A stretch of DNA of 64,000 bases from Streptomyces sp. TN58 (GTDB lineage Bacteria; Actinomycetota; Actinomycetes; Streptomycetales; Streptomycetaceae). Positions 49,793 to 60,122 of the stretch are shown one piece after another. The stretch spans positions 3,938,501 to 4,002,500 of the forward strand of contig NZ_CP018870.1 in assembly GCF_001941845.1 (NCBI RefSeq), given 5' to 3'. The translations under genes were made by a program, and so were the position numbers. The first letter of the stretch is position 1. Each line of letters starts with the position of its first letter. Under the pieces are notes generated by a model, which ran no database searches, was not told the origin of the DNA, and saw only the letters and a list, made by a program, of their open reading frames with translations.

Positions 49793-50962
49793 TCAGCGCT
49801 CCTGACCGGCCGGGTCCAGGGCCCCGTCGAGGGCGCGCAGGACGTCCGCGACCAGGTCGTGGGTGTCCTCGGCCCCGGCGGAGAAGCGGATGAAGCCCTC
49901 GGCCACGGCATCGCCACCCCACCGTCCGCGCCGCTCGGCGGTGGAGCGCACGCCGCCGAAACTCGTGGCGTCCTCGACCAGGTGCAGGGCTGCCATGAAT
50001 CGTTCCGCGTGCGCCCGGTCGGGCAGCGTGAAGGAGACCACCGAGCCGAAGCCCCGCATCTGGCGGGCGGCCGTCTTGTGGGAGGGGTCCGTGGCGAGCC
50101 CCGGGTAGCGCACGCCGCTCACTTCGCGGCGTCCGCCCAGTGCCTCCGCGACGGCCAGGGCGTTGGTCCACTGGCGCTGTGCGCGCAGCTGGATCGTGGC
50201 CAGCGAACGGTGGGCGAGCCAGGCCTCCATGGGGCCGGGGATCGCTCCGACGATCTTGCGCCATCCCCGGACGCGGGCCGCCAGTTCCGGGTCGCGGCAC
50301 ACGACGTACCCGAGCAGCAGGTCGCCGTGGCCGGTGAGGCCCTTGGTACCGCTGGCCACGGAGAAGTCCGCCCCGAGCTCCAGGGGCCGCTGCCCCAGCG
50401 GAGTGGCGAGGGTGTTGTCCACGGCGACCAGGGTCCCGCCGGCGTGGGCGGCCTCCGCGAGGCGTCGTACGTCGCACACGTCGAGCCCGGGGTTGGACGG
50501 CGTTTCGATCCACAGCACCCGGGCGCCGTCGAGGACCTCGATCTGGGCGTCCGAGCCGGTGGGGGCGGTGCGCACGTGGATCCCGTACGCCTCCAGCTGC
50601 TGCCGCAGCAGGGGCAGCGCCTGGTATCCGTCGTCGGGCAGGACGACGGTGTCGCCCGTGCGCGTCTGGGAGAGGAGAACGGCGGAGACCGCCGCCATCC
50701 CGGAGGCGAAGACGATGGTGTGAACGTCCTGGCCGGGGGCTTCCAGCTCTCCGATGGCCCGTTCCAGCAGGGTCCAGGTCGGGTTGGTGTCGCGGCCGTA
50801 GGCGTACGGGCCCTCGACGTCTCCGGGGAGGTGGAAGTGGGCGGCGAAGACCGGTCCCGGCAGGGGCGGTTCGTTCTTGACGGCCTCGGGCAGGCCGGCG
50901 CGTACGGCGCGGGTGCCGTCACCGATCGCCTCGACGGCTCCCTCGGGGTGGTGCTCGTTCAC
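49793..50962 (-). CDS. Cystathionine gamma-lyase-type PLP enzyme
   Basis: A 389-residue Cys/Met-metabolism PLP enzyme. The start is GTG 50962 (VNEHHPEGAVEAIGDGTRAV) with AAGGAG nearby; a longer frame to 51049 is unsupported. The family motifs are IVFASGMAAVSAVLLS, VDNTLATPLGQRPLELGADFSVASGTKGLTGHGDLLLG (PLP-lysine in GTKGLTGH), and C-terminal FGGVRSTAERRGRW with FIRFSAGAEDTHDLVADVL. Together with a nearby LysR gene it may act in sulphur amino acid metabolism. Which lyase or synthase is uncertain. Confidence 0.87.
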   Translation of the reverse strand: MNEHHPEGAVEAIGDGTRAVRAGLPEAVKNEPPLPGPVFAAHFHLPGDVEGPYAYGRDTNPTWTLLERAIGELEAPGQDVHTIVFASGMAAVSAVLLSQTRTGDTVVLPDDGYQALPLLRQQLEAYGIHVRTAPTGSDAQIEVLDGARVLWIETPSNPGLDVCDVRRLAEAAHAGGTLVAVDNTLATPLGQRPLELGADFSVASGTKGLTGHGDLLLGYVVCRDPELAARVRGWRKIVGAIPGPMEAWLAHRSLATIQLRAQRQWTNALAVAEALGGRREVSGVRYPGLATDPSHKTAARQMRGFGSVVSFTLPDRAHAERFMAALHLVEDATSFGGVRSTAERRGRWGGDAVAEGFIRFSAGAEDTHDLVADVLRALDGALDPAGQER

Positions 50963-51125
50963 GCGGTGTGCTCCTTCAGGGACTGGCGGGAGGACGGGCG
51001 TCGGGCGTCCGGCAGGCCGGGGCCGGCCGCCTCGGTGGGTTCCAGGCATTGCCGGTAGCCGCCGATCGGCGCGTAAAAGGGGCCGGGTACGTCGTGTTGT
51101 CCGGCCCGGTACGTGCGCGGCCCGC

Positions 51126-51506
51126 TCAGTCCTTGTCGGGCAGGACCATGTTCACGGCCCAGGAGACGACGGAGATGATCAGGCCGCCCAGGAGCGCGGT
51201 CCAGAATCCGTCGACGTGGAAACTGAGGTCGAGCTGCGTGGCCAGCCATGAGGTCAGCAGCAGCATCAGGGCGTTCACGACCAGCGTGAACAGTCCCAGG
51301 GTGAGCACGAAGAGGGGCAGCGAGAGCAGCTTCACGAGCGGCTTGACGATCAGGTTGACCAGGCCGAAGACCAGGGCGACGAGGATCAGTGTGAGTGTCC
51401 GCCGGCCGAGGCTGCTGCCGTCGTCGAGGGTGATGCCGGCGAGCAGCCACACGGCGACGGCCAGGGCCGCGGCGTTGGCGAGCGTCTTGACTACGAAATT
51501 CGTCAT
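51126..51506 (-). CDS. Phage-holin-family small membrane protein (DUF/holin 4_2-like)
   Basis: A 126-residue protein from ATG 51506 (MTNFVVKTLANAAALAV) with four hydrophobic segments, including LTLILVALVFGLVNLIVKPLVKLLSLP and FTLVVNALMLLLTSWLATQL and a final GGLIISVVSWAVNMVL. The layout matches the mycobacterial phage holin superfamily IV-type (COG1950) that many actinobacteria carry on the chromosome. No lysis gene is nearby, so it is not evidence of prophage. It is divergent from the cupin gene across 89 bases. Confidence 0.8.
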   Translation of the reverse strand: MTNFVVKTLANAAALAVAVWLLAGITLDDGSSLGRRTLTLILVALVFGLVNLIVKPLVKLLSLPLFVLTLGLFTLVVNALMLLLTSWLATQLDLSFHVDGFWTALLGGLIISVVSWAVNMVLPDKD

Positions 51507-51595
51507 GTGTCTGATCGTGGCAGAGAAGATCCCGGTGGGACATCCGCAGACCAGCGGATGCGAGGGAACGATCGAGTACAAGGGGCACAACCACG

Positions 51596-51913
51596 ATGAA
51601 AGCCTTCCGGCTTGACGAGCTCGAAGCGGAAAGGGCCGCCAATGACGGCGCCTATCTGCAGTTCCTGCGTGAGCGGAACATGTCGGTCGGGCTCTACGCG
51701 CTCGACGCCGGCCAGACTGATCCGCAGCGGCCGCACGGGCAGGACGAGGTGTACTTCGTCGTCAGCGGCCGGGCCTCGATCACTGTCGGGGACGAGACCA
51801 CCACCGTGGCGCGGGGCAGCGTCGTCTACGTCCCGGCAGGCGTCCCGCACAAGTTCCACCACATCACCGAGGACCTGAAGGTGATGGTGGTCTTCTCCCC
51901 GCCGGAGAGCTGA
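51596..51913 (+). CDS. Cupin-domain protein
   Basis: A 105-residue single-domain cupin. Motif 1 is RPHGQDEVYFVVSGRASITVGDE (His, Glu ligands) and motif 2 is GSVVYVPAGVPHKFHHI with the further histidine. Small cupins of this kind bind a metal and act as isomerases, dioxygenases or sensors; the role here is unknown. It starts after a modest purine-rich site and is 163 bases upstream of the DUF5326-like gene. Confidence 0.83.
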   Translation: MKAFRLDELEAERAANDGAYLQFLRERNMSVGLYALDAGQTDPQRPHGQDEVYFVVSGRASITVGDETTTVARGSVVYVPAGVPHKFHHITEDLKVMVVFSPPES

Positions 51914-52076
51914 CTGACGGTTCCGCGGACCAGGGTCGGGGCCCCGATCCGCCGAACACCCCCTAAGGGGCGGATCAGGGGACTCCGGGGGCTCCGGCGA
52001 CCCGATCGGAGCCTGCGGACTCCTAGCATCGAGGGCAGGAAGTCACACACGGGAAGACCGGGAAGAGGTCGAGGAC

Positions 52077-52304
52077 ATGAACGGCATCCGAGAGATATTC
52101 GCAGGCATGCCCTGGTGGGTTAAGTGGGTCGCCGTCCCGCTGCTGGCCCTGTTCGTCTTCGGCGGTGTCATCACCAGCATCCTGGGCGCGCTGATCTCGT
52201 TCGCCTTCAAGCTGCTGCTCTTCGTCGGCCTCGTCGCCGGTCTGATCTTCGTAGTGAAGAAGGTCGGCGGCGGAACGTCGAAGTCCTCCTCCGGCGAGTG
52301 GTAG
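52077..52304 (+). CDS. Small membrane protein, DUF5326-like
   Basis: A 75-residue protein beginning MNGIREIFAGMPWWVKWVAVPL, with two hydrophobic segments (WVAVPLLALFVFGGVITSIL and ISFAFKLLLFVGLVAGLIFVV) and a polar SKSSSGEW end. It matches my memory of a Streptomyces-restricted family (DUF5326); no function is known. GAGGTCGAGGAC precedes the ATG. The 264-base gap after it, before ssgR, contains no gene. Confidence 0.75.
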   Translation: MNGIREIFAGMPWWVKWVAVPLLALFVFGGVITSILGALISFAFKLLLFVGLVAGLIFVVKKVGGGTSKSSSGEW

Positions 52305-52568
52305 GACGGCCGACAGGTGACAGGCGGGACCGGCTTCGGCATTAACCCAGCTGAGGGAACGAGGCGCCCTGAACGGCTCACGGCCACGGAAACGGTGGAT
52401 AGAGTCGCGATCTGTGCCGATCCCTGGGCACCGAAAGCCGATATCACCTCCTGACCTGAGGTGATGCCGACGACCCGCCGAGCGCGACCCCCAGGACCGG
52501 CACGCGCGGGGGTGGACCCCGCCGAGCGGGTCACCCCGAAGGCCCGCTGCCACGCCTGGGGGTGAGCT
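52305..52568. promoter_or_regulatory. ssgR upstream region
   Basis: No gene is seen in these 264 bases. An inverted repeat ATCACCTC-N7-GAGGTGAT (52443-52465), about 105 bases before ssgR, could be a regulator or SsgR site. That is speculative. Confidence 0.4.
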
Positions 52569-53339
52569 GTGTCTCCGGTCCACAATGCCGGTGTGCCGAC
52601 ACTGATCGGTTCGGTGCAGAGGGCGCTGAGGCTGTTGGAAGCCGCGGGATCCCATAGCGGGGGAGCCCCGGCGAAGCAGCTGGCGCGTGAGGCCGGGCTC
52701 CCGCTTCCCACCGCCTACCACCTGCTGCGCACCCTGACGCACGAGGGCTATCTCCGCAGAGAGTGCGGAGTCTTCGTACTCGGCGACGCGGCCGGCAGGC
52801 TGGCCGGCGGGGGACTCCAGCAGAAACGTCGCAGCATGATCCTCGACTCGCTCGCGCACTTCCGTGACGTCGTCGGCGCACCCGTCTACTTCGCGGTCTA
52901 CCGCGAGGGTGAAATCGAGGTCGTGGGGGTCTCGGACACCCCGGGCAGTCCGGCCTGCGAGGAGTGGGCCGACTTCCGCGAGACGGGGTACGCGCACGCC
53001 ATCGGGCAGTGCCTGCTCGGCCAGCTCGACGAGGACGCGCGCAAGGACTATTACGACCGCCATCCGGTGGAGGCCATCACCCCTTATACCGTGCGCGATC
53101 TGCGCTCCCTGGAGAACCGGATCGGGGCCCTCGGGCGAATGCAGCCTGTAATCGAGCGGCAGGAATATGCCCTCGGCACGGTCTGCGCCGCCATCCCCAT
53201 CACGGCCGGGGATGCGGCCGCGACTATGGCCATTTCCTTGCCCCTGCATCAGGAAGATCGATTGCTGTATGTAGTCGATCGACTACGGAGTGAAGTAGGC
53301 GCGCTGTTGAGTACCCTCTCGTTCTCTATCAGTATCTGA
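52569..53339 (+). CDS. ssgR: IclR-family activator SsgR
   Basis: A 256-residue IclR-type regulator: winged-helix LIGSVQRALRLLEAAGSHSGG with AKQLAREAGLPLPTAYHLLRTLTHEGYLRR (residues 12-60), then the effector domain containing PVYFAVYREGEIEVVGVSDTPGSP and ALGTVCAAIPIT. Start GTG 52569 has GGGGTGAG just upstream; GTG 52593 is an alternative. It is immediately followed by ssgA, as in S. coelicolor where SsgR activates ssgA and so sporulation. Assignment is by family and neighbourhood. Confidence 0.9.
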   Translation: MSPVHNAGVPTLIGSVQRALRLLEAAGSHSGGAPAKQLAREAGLPLPTAYHLLRTLTHEGYLRRECGVFVLGDAAGRLAGGGLQQKRRSMILDSLAHFRDVVGAPVYFAVYREGEIEVVGVSDTPGSPACEEWADFRETGYAHAIGQCLLGQLDEDARKDYYDRHPVEAITPYTVRDLRSLENRIGALGRMQPVIERQEYALGTVCAAIPITAGDAAATMAISLPLHQEDRLLYVVDRLRSEVGALLSTLSFSISI

Positions 53340-53436
53340 AAACTCACTCCTTGTGATCTGCTAGCGCTTCCACCACTCTTGTCAAGAGGGCCCTGGGGGA
53401 TCATTCCTGGCCACTTCCACTACAGCGGGGTAGTCA

Positions 53437-53886
53437 ATGCGCGAGTCGGTACAGGCAGAGGTCATGATGAGCTTCCTCGTTTCCGAGGAGCTCTCGTTCC
53501 GGATCCCGGTGGAACTCCGGTACGACACCCGTGATCCCTACGCAGTCCGCCTGACTTTCCACCTTCCCGGAGACGCGCCCGTGACCTGGGCGTTCGGCCG
53601 GGAGCTCCTCCTCGACGGCATCAACAAGCCATGCGGTGACGGCGACGTGCACATCGCCCCCACCAGCCCCGAGGAGTTGTCCGACGTCCACATCCGCCTC
53701 CAGGTCGGCGGCGACCGGGCCCTGTTCCGCGCCAGCGCGGCGCCGCTCGTCGCGTTCCTCGACCGCACGGACCGGCTCGTTCCGCTCGGACAGGAACGCA
53801 ACACCGGCGACTTCGAGGAGCACCTCGACGAGGCGCTCGGCAGAATCCTGGCCGAGTCGCAGCAGAACGAGCAGAACGCCGGCTGA
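53437..53886 (+). CDS. ssgA: Sporulation protein SsgA
   Basis: About 149 residues from ATG 53437, or 139-140 from ATG 53467/53464 (MSFLVSEELSFRIPVELRY), where GCAGAGG lies just before. I favour the longer start because its codons are G/C-ending and I recall a similar beginning in other SsgA proteins. The SsgA-like core is DPYAVRLTFHLPGDAPVTWAFGRELLLDG and later AAPLVAFLDRTDRLVPLGQE. SsgA-like proteins are unique to morphologically complex actinomycetes; SsgA sets sites of germination, branching and septation. The 97-base gap after ssgR should hold its promoter. Confidence 0.93.
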   Translation: MRESVQAEVMMSFLVSEELSFRIPVELRYDTRDPYAVRLTFHLPGDAPVTWAFGRELLLDGINKPCGDGDVHIAPTSPEELSDVHIRLQVGGDRALFRASAAPLVAFLDRTDRLVPLGQERNTGDFEEHLDEALGRILAESQQNEQNAG

Positions 53887-53911
53887 CGCACCGCCCAGCC
53901 TGAACCGTCGT

Positions 53912-55306
53912 TCAGCGCTTGCGCCGACGGCCCCGGCCGCGGACCGGTCCAGAGGCCGGGGCCGCGGCCGCCGCCGGAGCGGCGCCCGGGGATTCCGGCC
54001 GGTCGGCCGAGACCACCAGTGCGGCTAGTGCCGTCGTCACGGGCACCGAGGCCACCAGCCCGATCGAGCCCACGAGGGTCCGTACGATCTCCACCGCGAC
54101 CAGCTCGCTGTTCGCCACCGATCCCATGCTGCTGTTGGCGATCGAGAACAGCAGGAGCAGGGGGAGCGCGGCGCCCGCGTAGGCCAGCACCAGGGTGTTG
54201 ACCACCGACGCGATGTGGTCGCGGCCGATCCGGATGGCGGCCCGGTACAGGGACCGGGGCCCCATCGACGGGTCGGCCTGATGGAGTTCCCAGACTGCCG
54301 AGGTCTGGGTGACCGTCACATCGTCGAGCACACCCAGCGATCCGATGATCACCCCGGCCAGCAGCAGGCCGCTCATGTCGATGTCCGGGTAGAGCCCGTG
54401 GATCAGACCGGTGTTGTCGTCGGTGTTGCCGCTGAGGAAGGCCCAGTCGATGAACACCGACCCCAACAGCCCGATGAGCAGCAGCGACACGAGTGTGCCG
54501 AGGACCGCAACCGACGTACGGGCGGTCAGGCCGTGGCACATGTAGAGCGCGATCAGCATGATCGCGCTCGCCCCCACCACCGCGACCACCAGCGGGTTCG
54601 ACCCCTGGAGGATGGCGGGGAGGATGAAGAGCGTCAGCACGCCGAAGCTGACGACCAGGGCGATCAGCGCGAACAGCCCGCGCATCCGCCCGACGAGTAC
54701 GACCGACAGCGCGAAGATGCCCGCCAGCACCGCGAGCGGGAGCTTGCGGTTCACGTCGATCACCGAGTACTGGAGGTCGCGGGGCGCGTCCGGTGCGTAG
54801 GCCACCACCACCTCCTGACCGTCCGCCAACTGCCGTGGTGCGCCAGGCTGGACGATCTCCACGAAGGTGCGTCCCCGGTCCGGGCCGCTCCCGATCTCGA
54901 CCGTGGCCTTCTTGCACTCACCGGTCTGCGCGCCCCGGGCCCCGCCACCCGGCGCGGTCGGGGTCCCGCCCGCCGCCGGTACCTGTGCGGCGTTCACGGA
55001 TTTGCAGTCGACGTGTTCCAGCGAGACGACTCTGGCCTGCTGCGTCTGCCGGTCGAAGCCCACCCCGGTCCGCTCGTGGGCGGGGGTGCCGCCGGGCCAG
55101 AGCACCACCAGGCCGACGAAGACCGCTGCGGCGAAGGGGATCAGTACGGCCGCGATGACCTTGCGCAGATGCTTCGAGACGGGGGCGGCGGGGCCGTGGC
55201 CGTGACTGTGTGAATGCCCGGAGGAATGTCCGTGGCCGTCGTGGGTGTGACCGGTGTGGACACCGGGGTCCGTGGGCTCGATGGGGGGCTGCGGCGAAGA
55301 CGTCAC
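53912..55306 (-). CDS. YibE/F-family membrane protein
   Basis: About 464 residues from GTG 55306 (VTSSPQPPIEPTDPG) or 475 from GTG 55339; neither has a convincing ribosome binding site. The N-terminus is His/Gly-rich (HTGHTHDGHGHSSGHSHSHGHG), possibly metal-binding. A hydrophobic segment near residue 60 leads to an extracytoplasmic domain of about 120 residues, then about eight helices of the YibE/F type (LPLAVLAGIFALSVVLVGRMRGLFALIALVV, GVLDDVTVTQTSAVWELH). The C-terminus is Ala/Pro-rich and basic. Function unknown. Confidence 0.83.
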   Translation of the reverse strand: MTSSPQPPIEPTDPGVHTGHTHDGHGHSSGHSHSHGHGPAAPVSKHLRKVIAAVLIPFAAAVFVGLVVLWPGGTPAHERTGVGFDRQTQQARVVSLEHVDCKSVNAAQVPAAGGTPTAPGGGARGAQTGECKKATVEIGSGPDRGRTFVEIVQPGAPRQLADGQEVVVAYAPDAPRDLQYSVIDVNRKLPLAVLAGIFALSVVLVGRMRGLFALIALVVSFGVLTLFILPAILQGSNPLVVAVVGASAIMLIALYMCHGLTARTSVAVLGTLVSLLLIGLLGSVFIDWAFLSGNTDDNTGLIHGLYPDIDMSGLLLAGVIIGSLGVLDDVTVTQTSAVWELHQADPSMGPRSLYRAAIRIGRDHIASVVNTLVLAYAGAALPLLLLFSIANSSMGSVANSELVAVEIVRTLVGSIGLVASVPVTTALAALVVSADRPESPGAAPAAAAAPASGPVRGRGRRRKR

Positions 55307-55388
55307 CAGCAGATCATCGCAAGAGATGAGGGGGCCCACTGTTCAGCACGCCATGGATGACGCTAGCGTGGGGGCTACTTTGCACAAC

Positions 55389-57305
<1,917 letters not shown>

Positions 57306-57337
57306 GTCAGCCGGCAGGGCGACACGGACCCGGCTGA

Positions 57338-57386
57338 CGGGCGGACCCGCGACCCATGGGGGGAGTCGCGGGCCCGCCCGTTTTTT
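57338..57386 (+). terminator. Rho-independent terminator after thiC
   Basis: A 16-position stem with one mismatch and an 11-base loop is followed by six T residues, a textbook terminator and uncommon in this GC-rich genome. A separate 9-bp hairpin (57306-57314 with 57330-57338) directly precedes it. Confidence 0.9.
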
Positions 57387-57577
57387 CGTGCCGTCGGACA
57401 GATGGGTCGGGCACGCGGTCGTCATGCGGCCGACATGCGCCATTGGAGTCGCCGCGATAGTCCGATAAGTGGACTTGCCTGCGGGGTATCCCGCCGCGGA
57501 CGGCATCGGTTCCCACGCTACCGATGTGGCCGACGAGGCCCACCACGATCGTTCGACCGGTTTCGAGAAGGAGTGGT

Positions 57578-58690
57578 ATGCGTCCTGAGAACAGGTCCAG
57601 GCCGGCCCTGGGCCCGCTGCCGAGGAGCAGCCGGCGCAAGGCGGGCACGCTCGCATCGCTGGCACTGGTGATGGTGGGGGTGGCCAGCCCCGCCGTCGCC
57701 GTGGCGCAGAGTACCCAGGCGGCCGAGCGGGTCAGCGCGGCGACCCCCGCGGGCGGGGACCACTGCAGGCCGGACGGCCATCATCACCGCCCGGACCACC
57801 GCCCGGACCACCGTCCGGACCAGGGACCGGACCAGGGACCGGACCAGGGACCGGACTTCAACCCGGACGAGGGTCCCTGGGCGGCGGGCCTGATGGCCGG
57901 CCCCAACGGCGACGACAGGTGTGAGGAGGGGAGGCCCGGACCGGCAGGGCCGACGGGCGCCACAGGCGCCACCGGGGCGACGGGTGCGGACGGCGCCGAC
58001 GGCGCGGACGGTGCTACGGGTGCCACCGGTGCGGATGGTGCGCCCGGCGCCACGGGCGCCACAGGCGCGACGGGTGCGGATGGTGCGCCTGGTGCCACGG
58101 GCGCTACGGGTGCCACCGGTGCGGATGGTGCGCCCGGCGCCACGGGTGCCACGGGCGCGACCGGCGCCACGGGCGCGGACGGTGCCACCGGTGCCACGGG
58201 CAGCACCGGCACCTCCGGGCTGAACGGCGCTGACGGTGCCACCGGGGCGACCGGTGCCACGGGTGCGGACGGCGCCGTCGGCGCCACGGGAGCCACTGGC
58301 GCCACCGGCCCCTGCAGCGACATCGACAGCATCGCGCCGTCGGGCACCGAGTCGTTCAGCGCCGCCCTCACGAACGGCATCGCCTACGCCGGCCGAGCGA
58401 CCACGACCGGAGGCGTGCCGGTCTGGCAGAACATCACGGACGCGGACAACCCGGGCTTCCCGTTCGGCAGAGCCTGCGGCATCTCCATCATCGACCAGGG
58501 CAACAATGCCTTCATTCAGGTCCTGACCACGGACAACAGGGTCTACCAGACCCACGGCGACACCAACATGAACAACTTCATCTGGGACGAGGGCTGGATC
58601 GAACTGAGCCCCGGCCCGACCGGAGTCCTGCGCGGCAAGTCCTTCAAGGGAGACATGATGCTCGGAGCTCCCCCGAACCGCCTCCGCTAG
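57578..58690 (+). CDS. Secreted collagen-like protein (long form)
   Basis: A 370-residue protein beginning [10 protein letters not shown] behind GAAGGAG. A signal peptide covers about residues 20-44 ([22 protein letters not shown]). A Pro-Asp tetrapeptide repeat follows, then 42 uninterrupted Gly-X-Y triplets at residues 118-243. Of these 23 are GAT and nine GAD. A C-terminal globular domain begins GPCSDID and contains [19 protein letters not shown]. Bacterial collagen-like proteins form triple helices. The downstream paralogue at 60123 shares the signal, triplets and terminal domain. The long repeat region makes length vary among strains likely. Function unknown. Confidence 0.9.
   Translation: MRPENRSRPALGPLPRSSRRKAGTLASLALVMVGVASPAVAVAQSTQAAERVSAATPAGGDHCRPDGHHHRPDHRPDHRPDQGPDQGPDQGPDFNPDEGPWAAGLMAGPNGDDRCEEGRPGPAGPTGATGATGATGADGADGADGATGATGADGAPGATGATGATGADGAPGATGATGATGADGAPGATGATGATGATGADGATGATGSTGTSGLNGADGATGATGATGADGAVGATGATGATGPCSDIDSIAPSGTESFSAALTNGIAYAGRATTTGGVPVWQNITDADNPGFPFGRACGISIIDQGNNAFIQVLTTDNRVYQTHGDTNMNNFIWDEGWIELSPGPTGVLRGKSFKGDMMLGAPPNRLR
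57788..57877 (+). repeat. Tetrapeptide tandem repeat (PD[H/Q][R/G]) in collagen-like gene
   Basis: About seven four-residue units such as RPDH and GPDQ, encoded by a 12-bp tandem repeat in which three copies (about 57820-57855) are nearly identical. Residues 71-100 of the collagen-like protein; likely to expand or contract. Confidence 0.85.
57929..58306 (+). repeat. Gly-X-Y triplet repeats
   Basis: Forty-two in-frame Gly-X-Y codon triplets. A 15-residue unit of the [15 protein letters not shown] kind occurs about three times, with synonymous codon changes between copies. Confidence 0.92.
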
Positions 58691-58703
58691 GAGAGCCAGC
58701 GCG

Positions 58704-58749
58704 GAGGGGCCGGACGCATCCCGGATCTGGCGGATGCGTCCGGCCCCTC
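58704..58749. terminator. Bidirectional terminator between collagen-like gene and GT2 gene
   Basis: A perfect 18-bp stem with a 10-base loop lies between the convergent collagen-like gene and the glycosyltransferase gene, 13 bases after the collagen-like stop. Confidence 0.8.
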
Positions 58750-58774
58750 GGTCATACGCCGACAGCGCGTCCCC

Positions 58775-59887
58775 TCAGGCCACCACCTGGTACTCCGGCC
58801 CCAGCTTGGACAGCGCGAACGCGCGGTTCTCACCCACCCGTTCGCGCTGGCTCTCCGGAAGCCCGCCCTCCCGCAGGAGGCGGTCGCAGCACTCCAGCGA
58901 CTCCTCGTACGCGCCGACCCAGTAGGCGGCGACCGCGAGCTCGTCGAGCGCGCGCCACTCGTACCAGTCGAACTCCACGAACAGGATGTCCTCGGGGCGC
59001 GGGATCCGCGCCGCCTGGCGGGCGAACAGGTACGCCAGCTGGAAGCGGCCGTCGAGGCGGCACAGGCGCGCCAGATCACCGAGCGCCTCCGCCCGCCCGG
59101 GGCGGCTCTCGTGGGCGCGGAGGTAGCGGTCCGTCACCTCGGCCGGCGGCCGCCGGAGCCGCGCCGCGAGCCGGGCCGCGTAGAGCTGGGCGCAGTAGGC
59201 CTCCTCGGCGAAGCCGCCCATGGACGCCCGCCGGTCGTAGGCGGCCAGGGACTTCTCCGGCTCGCCCGCGTCGCGCCAGCTCTGGGCGAGATAAAAGGCG
59301 TAGCGCGCGTTCTCGGGTTCCTTGAGCAGGCCCTTTTCGAGGATCTCGGCATCGCGGAGGTACTTGTCCCGGTCGCTGCCTTCGCCCTGGCGGGCTCCTC
59401 CGCCGACGATGCGGATATGGAAGCCTTCGAGTACTCCGCGGGTGAACGGCTCGTCGCAGTCGAGGTACTCGTGCAGCACGCCGACGTATTTCCAGGGCAA
59501 TCGGGTGGAGACGAGGGCCGGCCGCCAGTGGATGACGGGACGGTGGTGCACCGCGACGCCGTACGAATCGAAGGTGAGCTCCGGCATACGGAATCCGGAA
59601 TCGATTTCGATCACGTCGTCGGCGTCGACGAACAGCAGGTAGTCCGCGCTGGAGCGGGCCAGGTCGATCGCCTCGGTGCGGCTTCCGTCGAATCCCTTCC
59701 AGGGGCGTTCGTGCAGGACACCGGGGAGATCACCGAGGAATTCCCGGATGATCTCCTGGGTGCCGTCCGTCGACCCGGTGTCCACGATCACCCAGGTGTC
59801 GATCAAAGGGCGTACGGATTCGAGACAGCGCCTGATCACCGCGGCCTCGTTCTTCACGATCATGTTCAGGCAGATTTTTGCTTTCAC
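58775..59887 (-). CDS. GT2-family glycosyltransferase with TPR-like C-terminus
   Basis: A 370-residue protein from GTG 59887 (VKAKICLNMIVKNEAAVI); an upstream ATG at 59980 is less likely. The GT2 catalytic domain has WVIVDTGSTDGTQEIIREF and the metal-binding DADD in YLLFVDADDVIEID. The C-terminal half has helical repeats with tetratricopeptide character (NARYAFYLAQSWRDAGEPEK, YWVGAYEESLECCDRLL). No membrane helix. It lies between two collagen-like genes, converging on the first. Glycosylation of their Thr-rich triplets is a plausible but untested role. Confidence 0.85.
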   Translation of the reverse strand: MKAKICLNMIVKNEAAVIRRCLESVRPLIDTWVIVDTGSTDGTQEIIREFLGDLPGVLHERPWKGFDGSRTEAIDLARSSADYLLFVDADDVIEIDSGFRMPELTFDSYGVAVHHRPVIHWRPALVSTRLPWKYVGVLHEYLDCDEPFTRGVLEGFHIRIVGGGARQGEGSDRDKYLRDAEILEKGLLKEPENARYAFYLAQSWRDAGEPEKSLAAYDRRASMGGFAEEAYCAQLYAARLAARLRRPPAEVTDRYLRAHESRPGRAEALGDLARLCRLDGRFQLAYLFARQAARIPRPEDILFVEFDWYEWRALDELAVAAYWVGAYEESLECCDRLLREGGLPESQRERVGENRAFALSKLGPEYQVVA

Positions 59888-60122
59888 GGATCCCGTCCAC
59901 GGTGGGGGTGAAGACGATCGTGAGGCGACCGTAGGGATCCGGCCAAAGGGGTGCAAGGAAGCCACGAGGAGAGCCGCCATTGGGGCCCTGTCGCTGGTCC
60001 GATGAGATGACTGACGCGCGGGGCGACCGGTGCTTCCAATCCGATTTACCCACTATGGGCAAGGCGGCCCGTCCGGGCCGATCGCACATGGTTCCAATCG
60101 GTTTCGAGAAGGAGCGGCGTAT

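Noticed and set aside
51126..51506. Holin-like gene as a sign of prophage
   Set aside because: No endolysin, capsid, integrase or att sites nearby; the family is common as chromosomal membrane proteins in actinomycetes.
52440..52470. Match to the 3' end of 16S rRNA (CACCTCCT) upstream of ssgR
   Set aside because: Eight bases that also occur as the complement of a ribosome binding site; no rRNA sequence flanks it.
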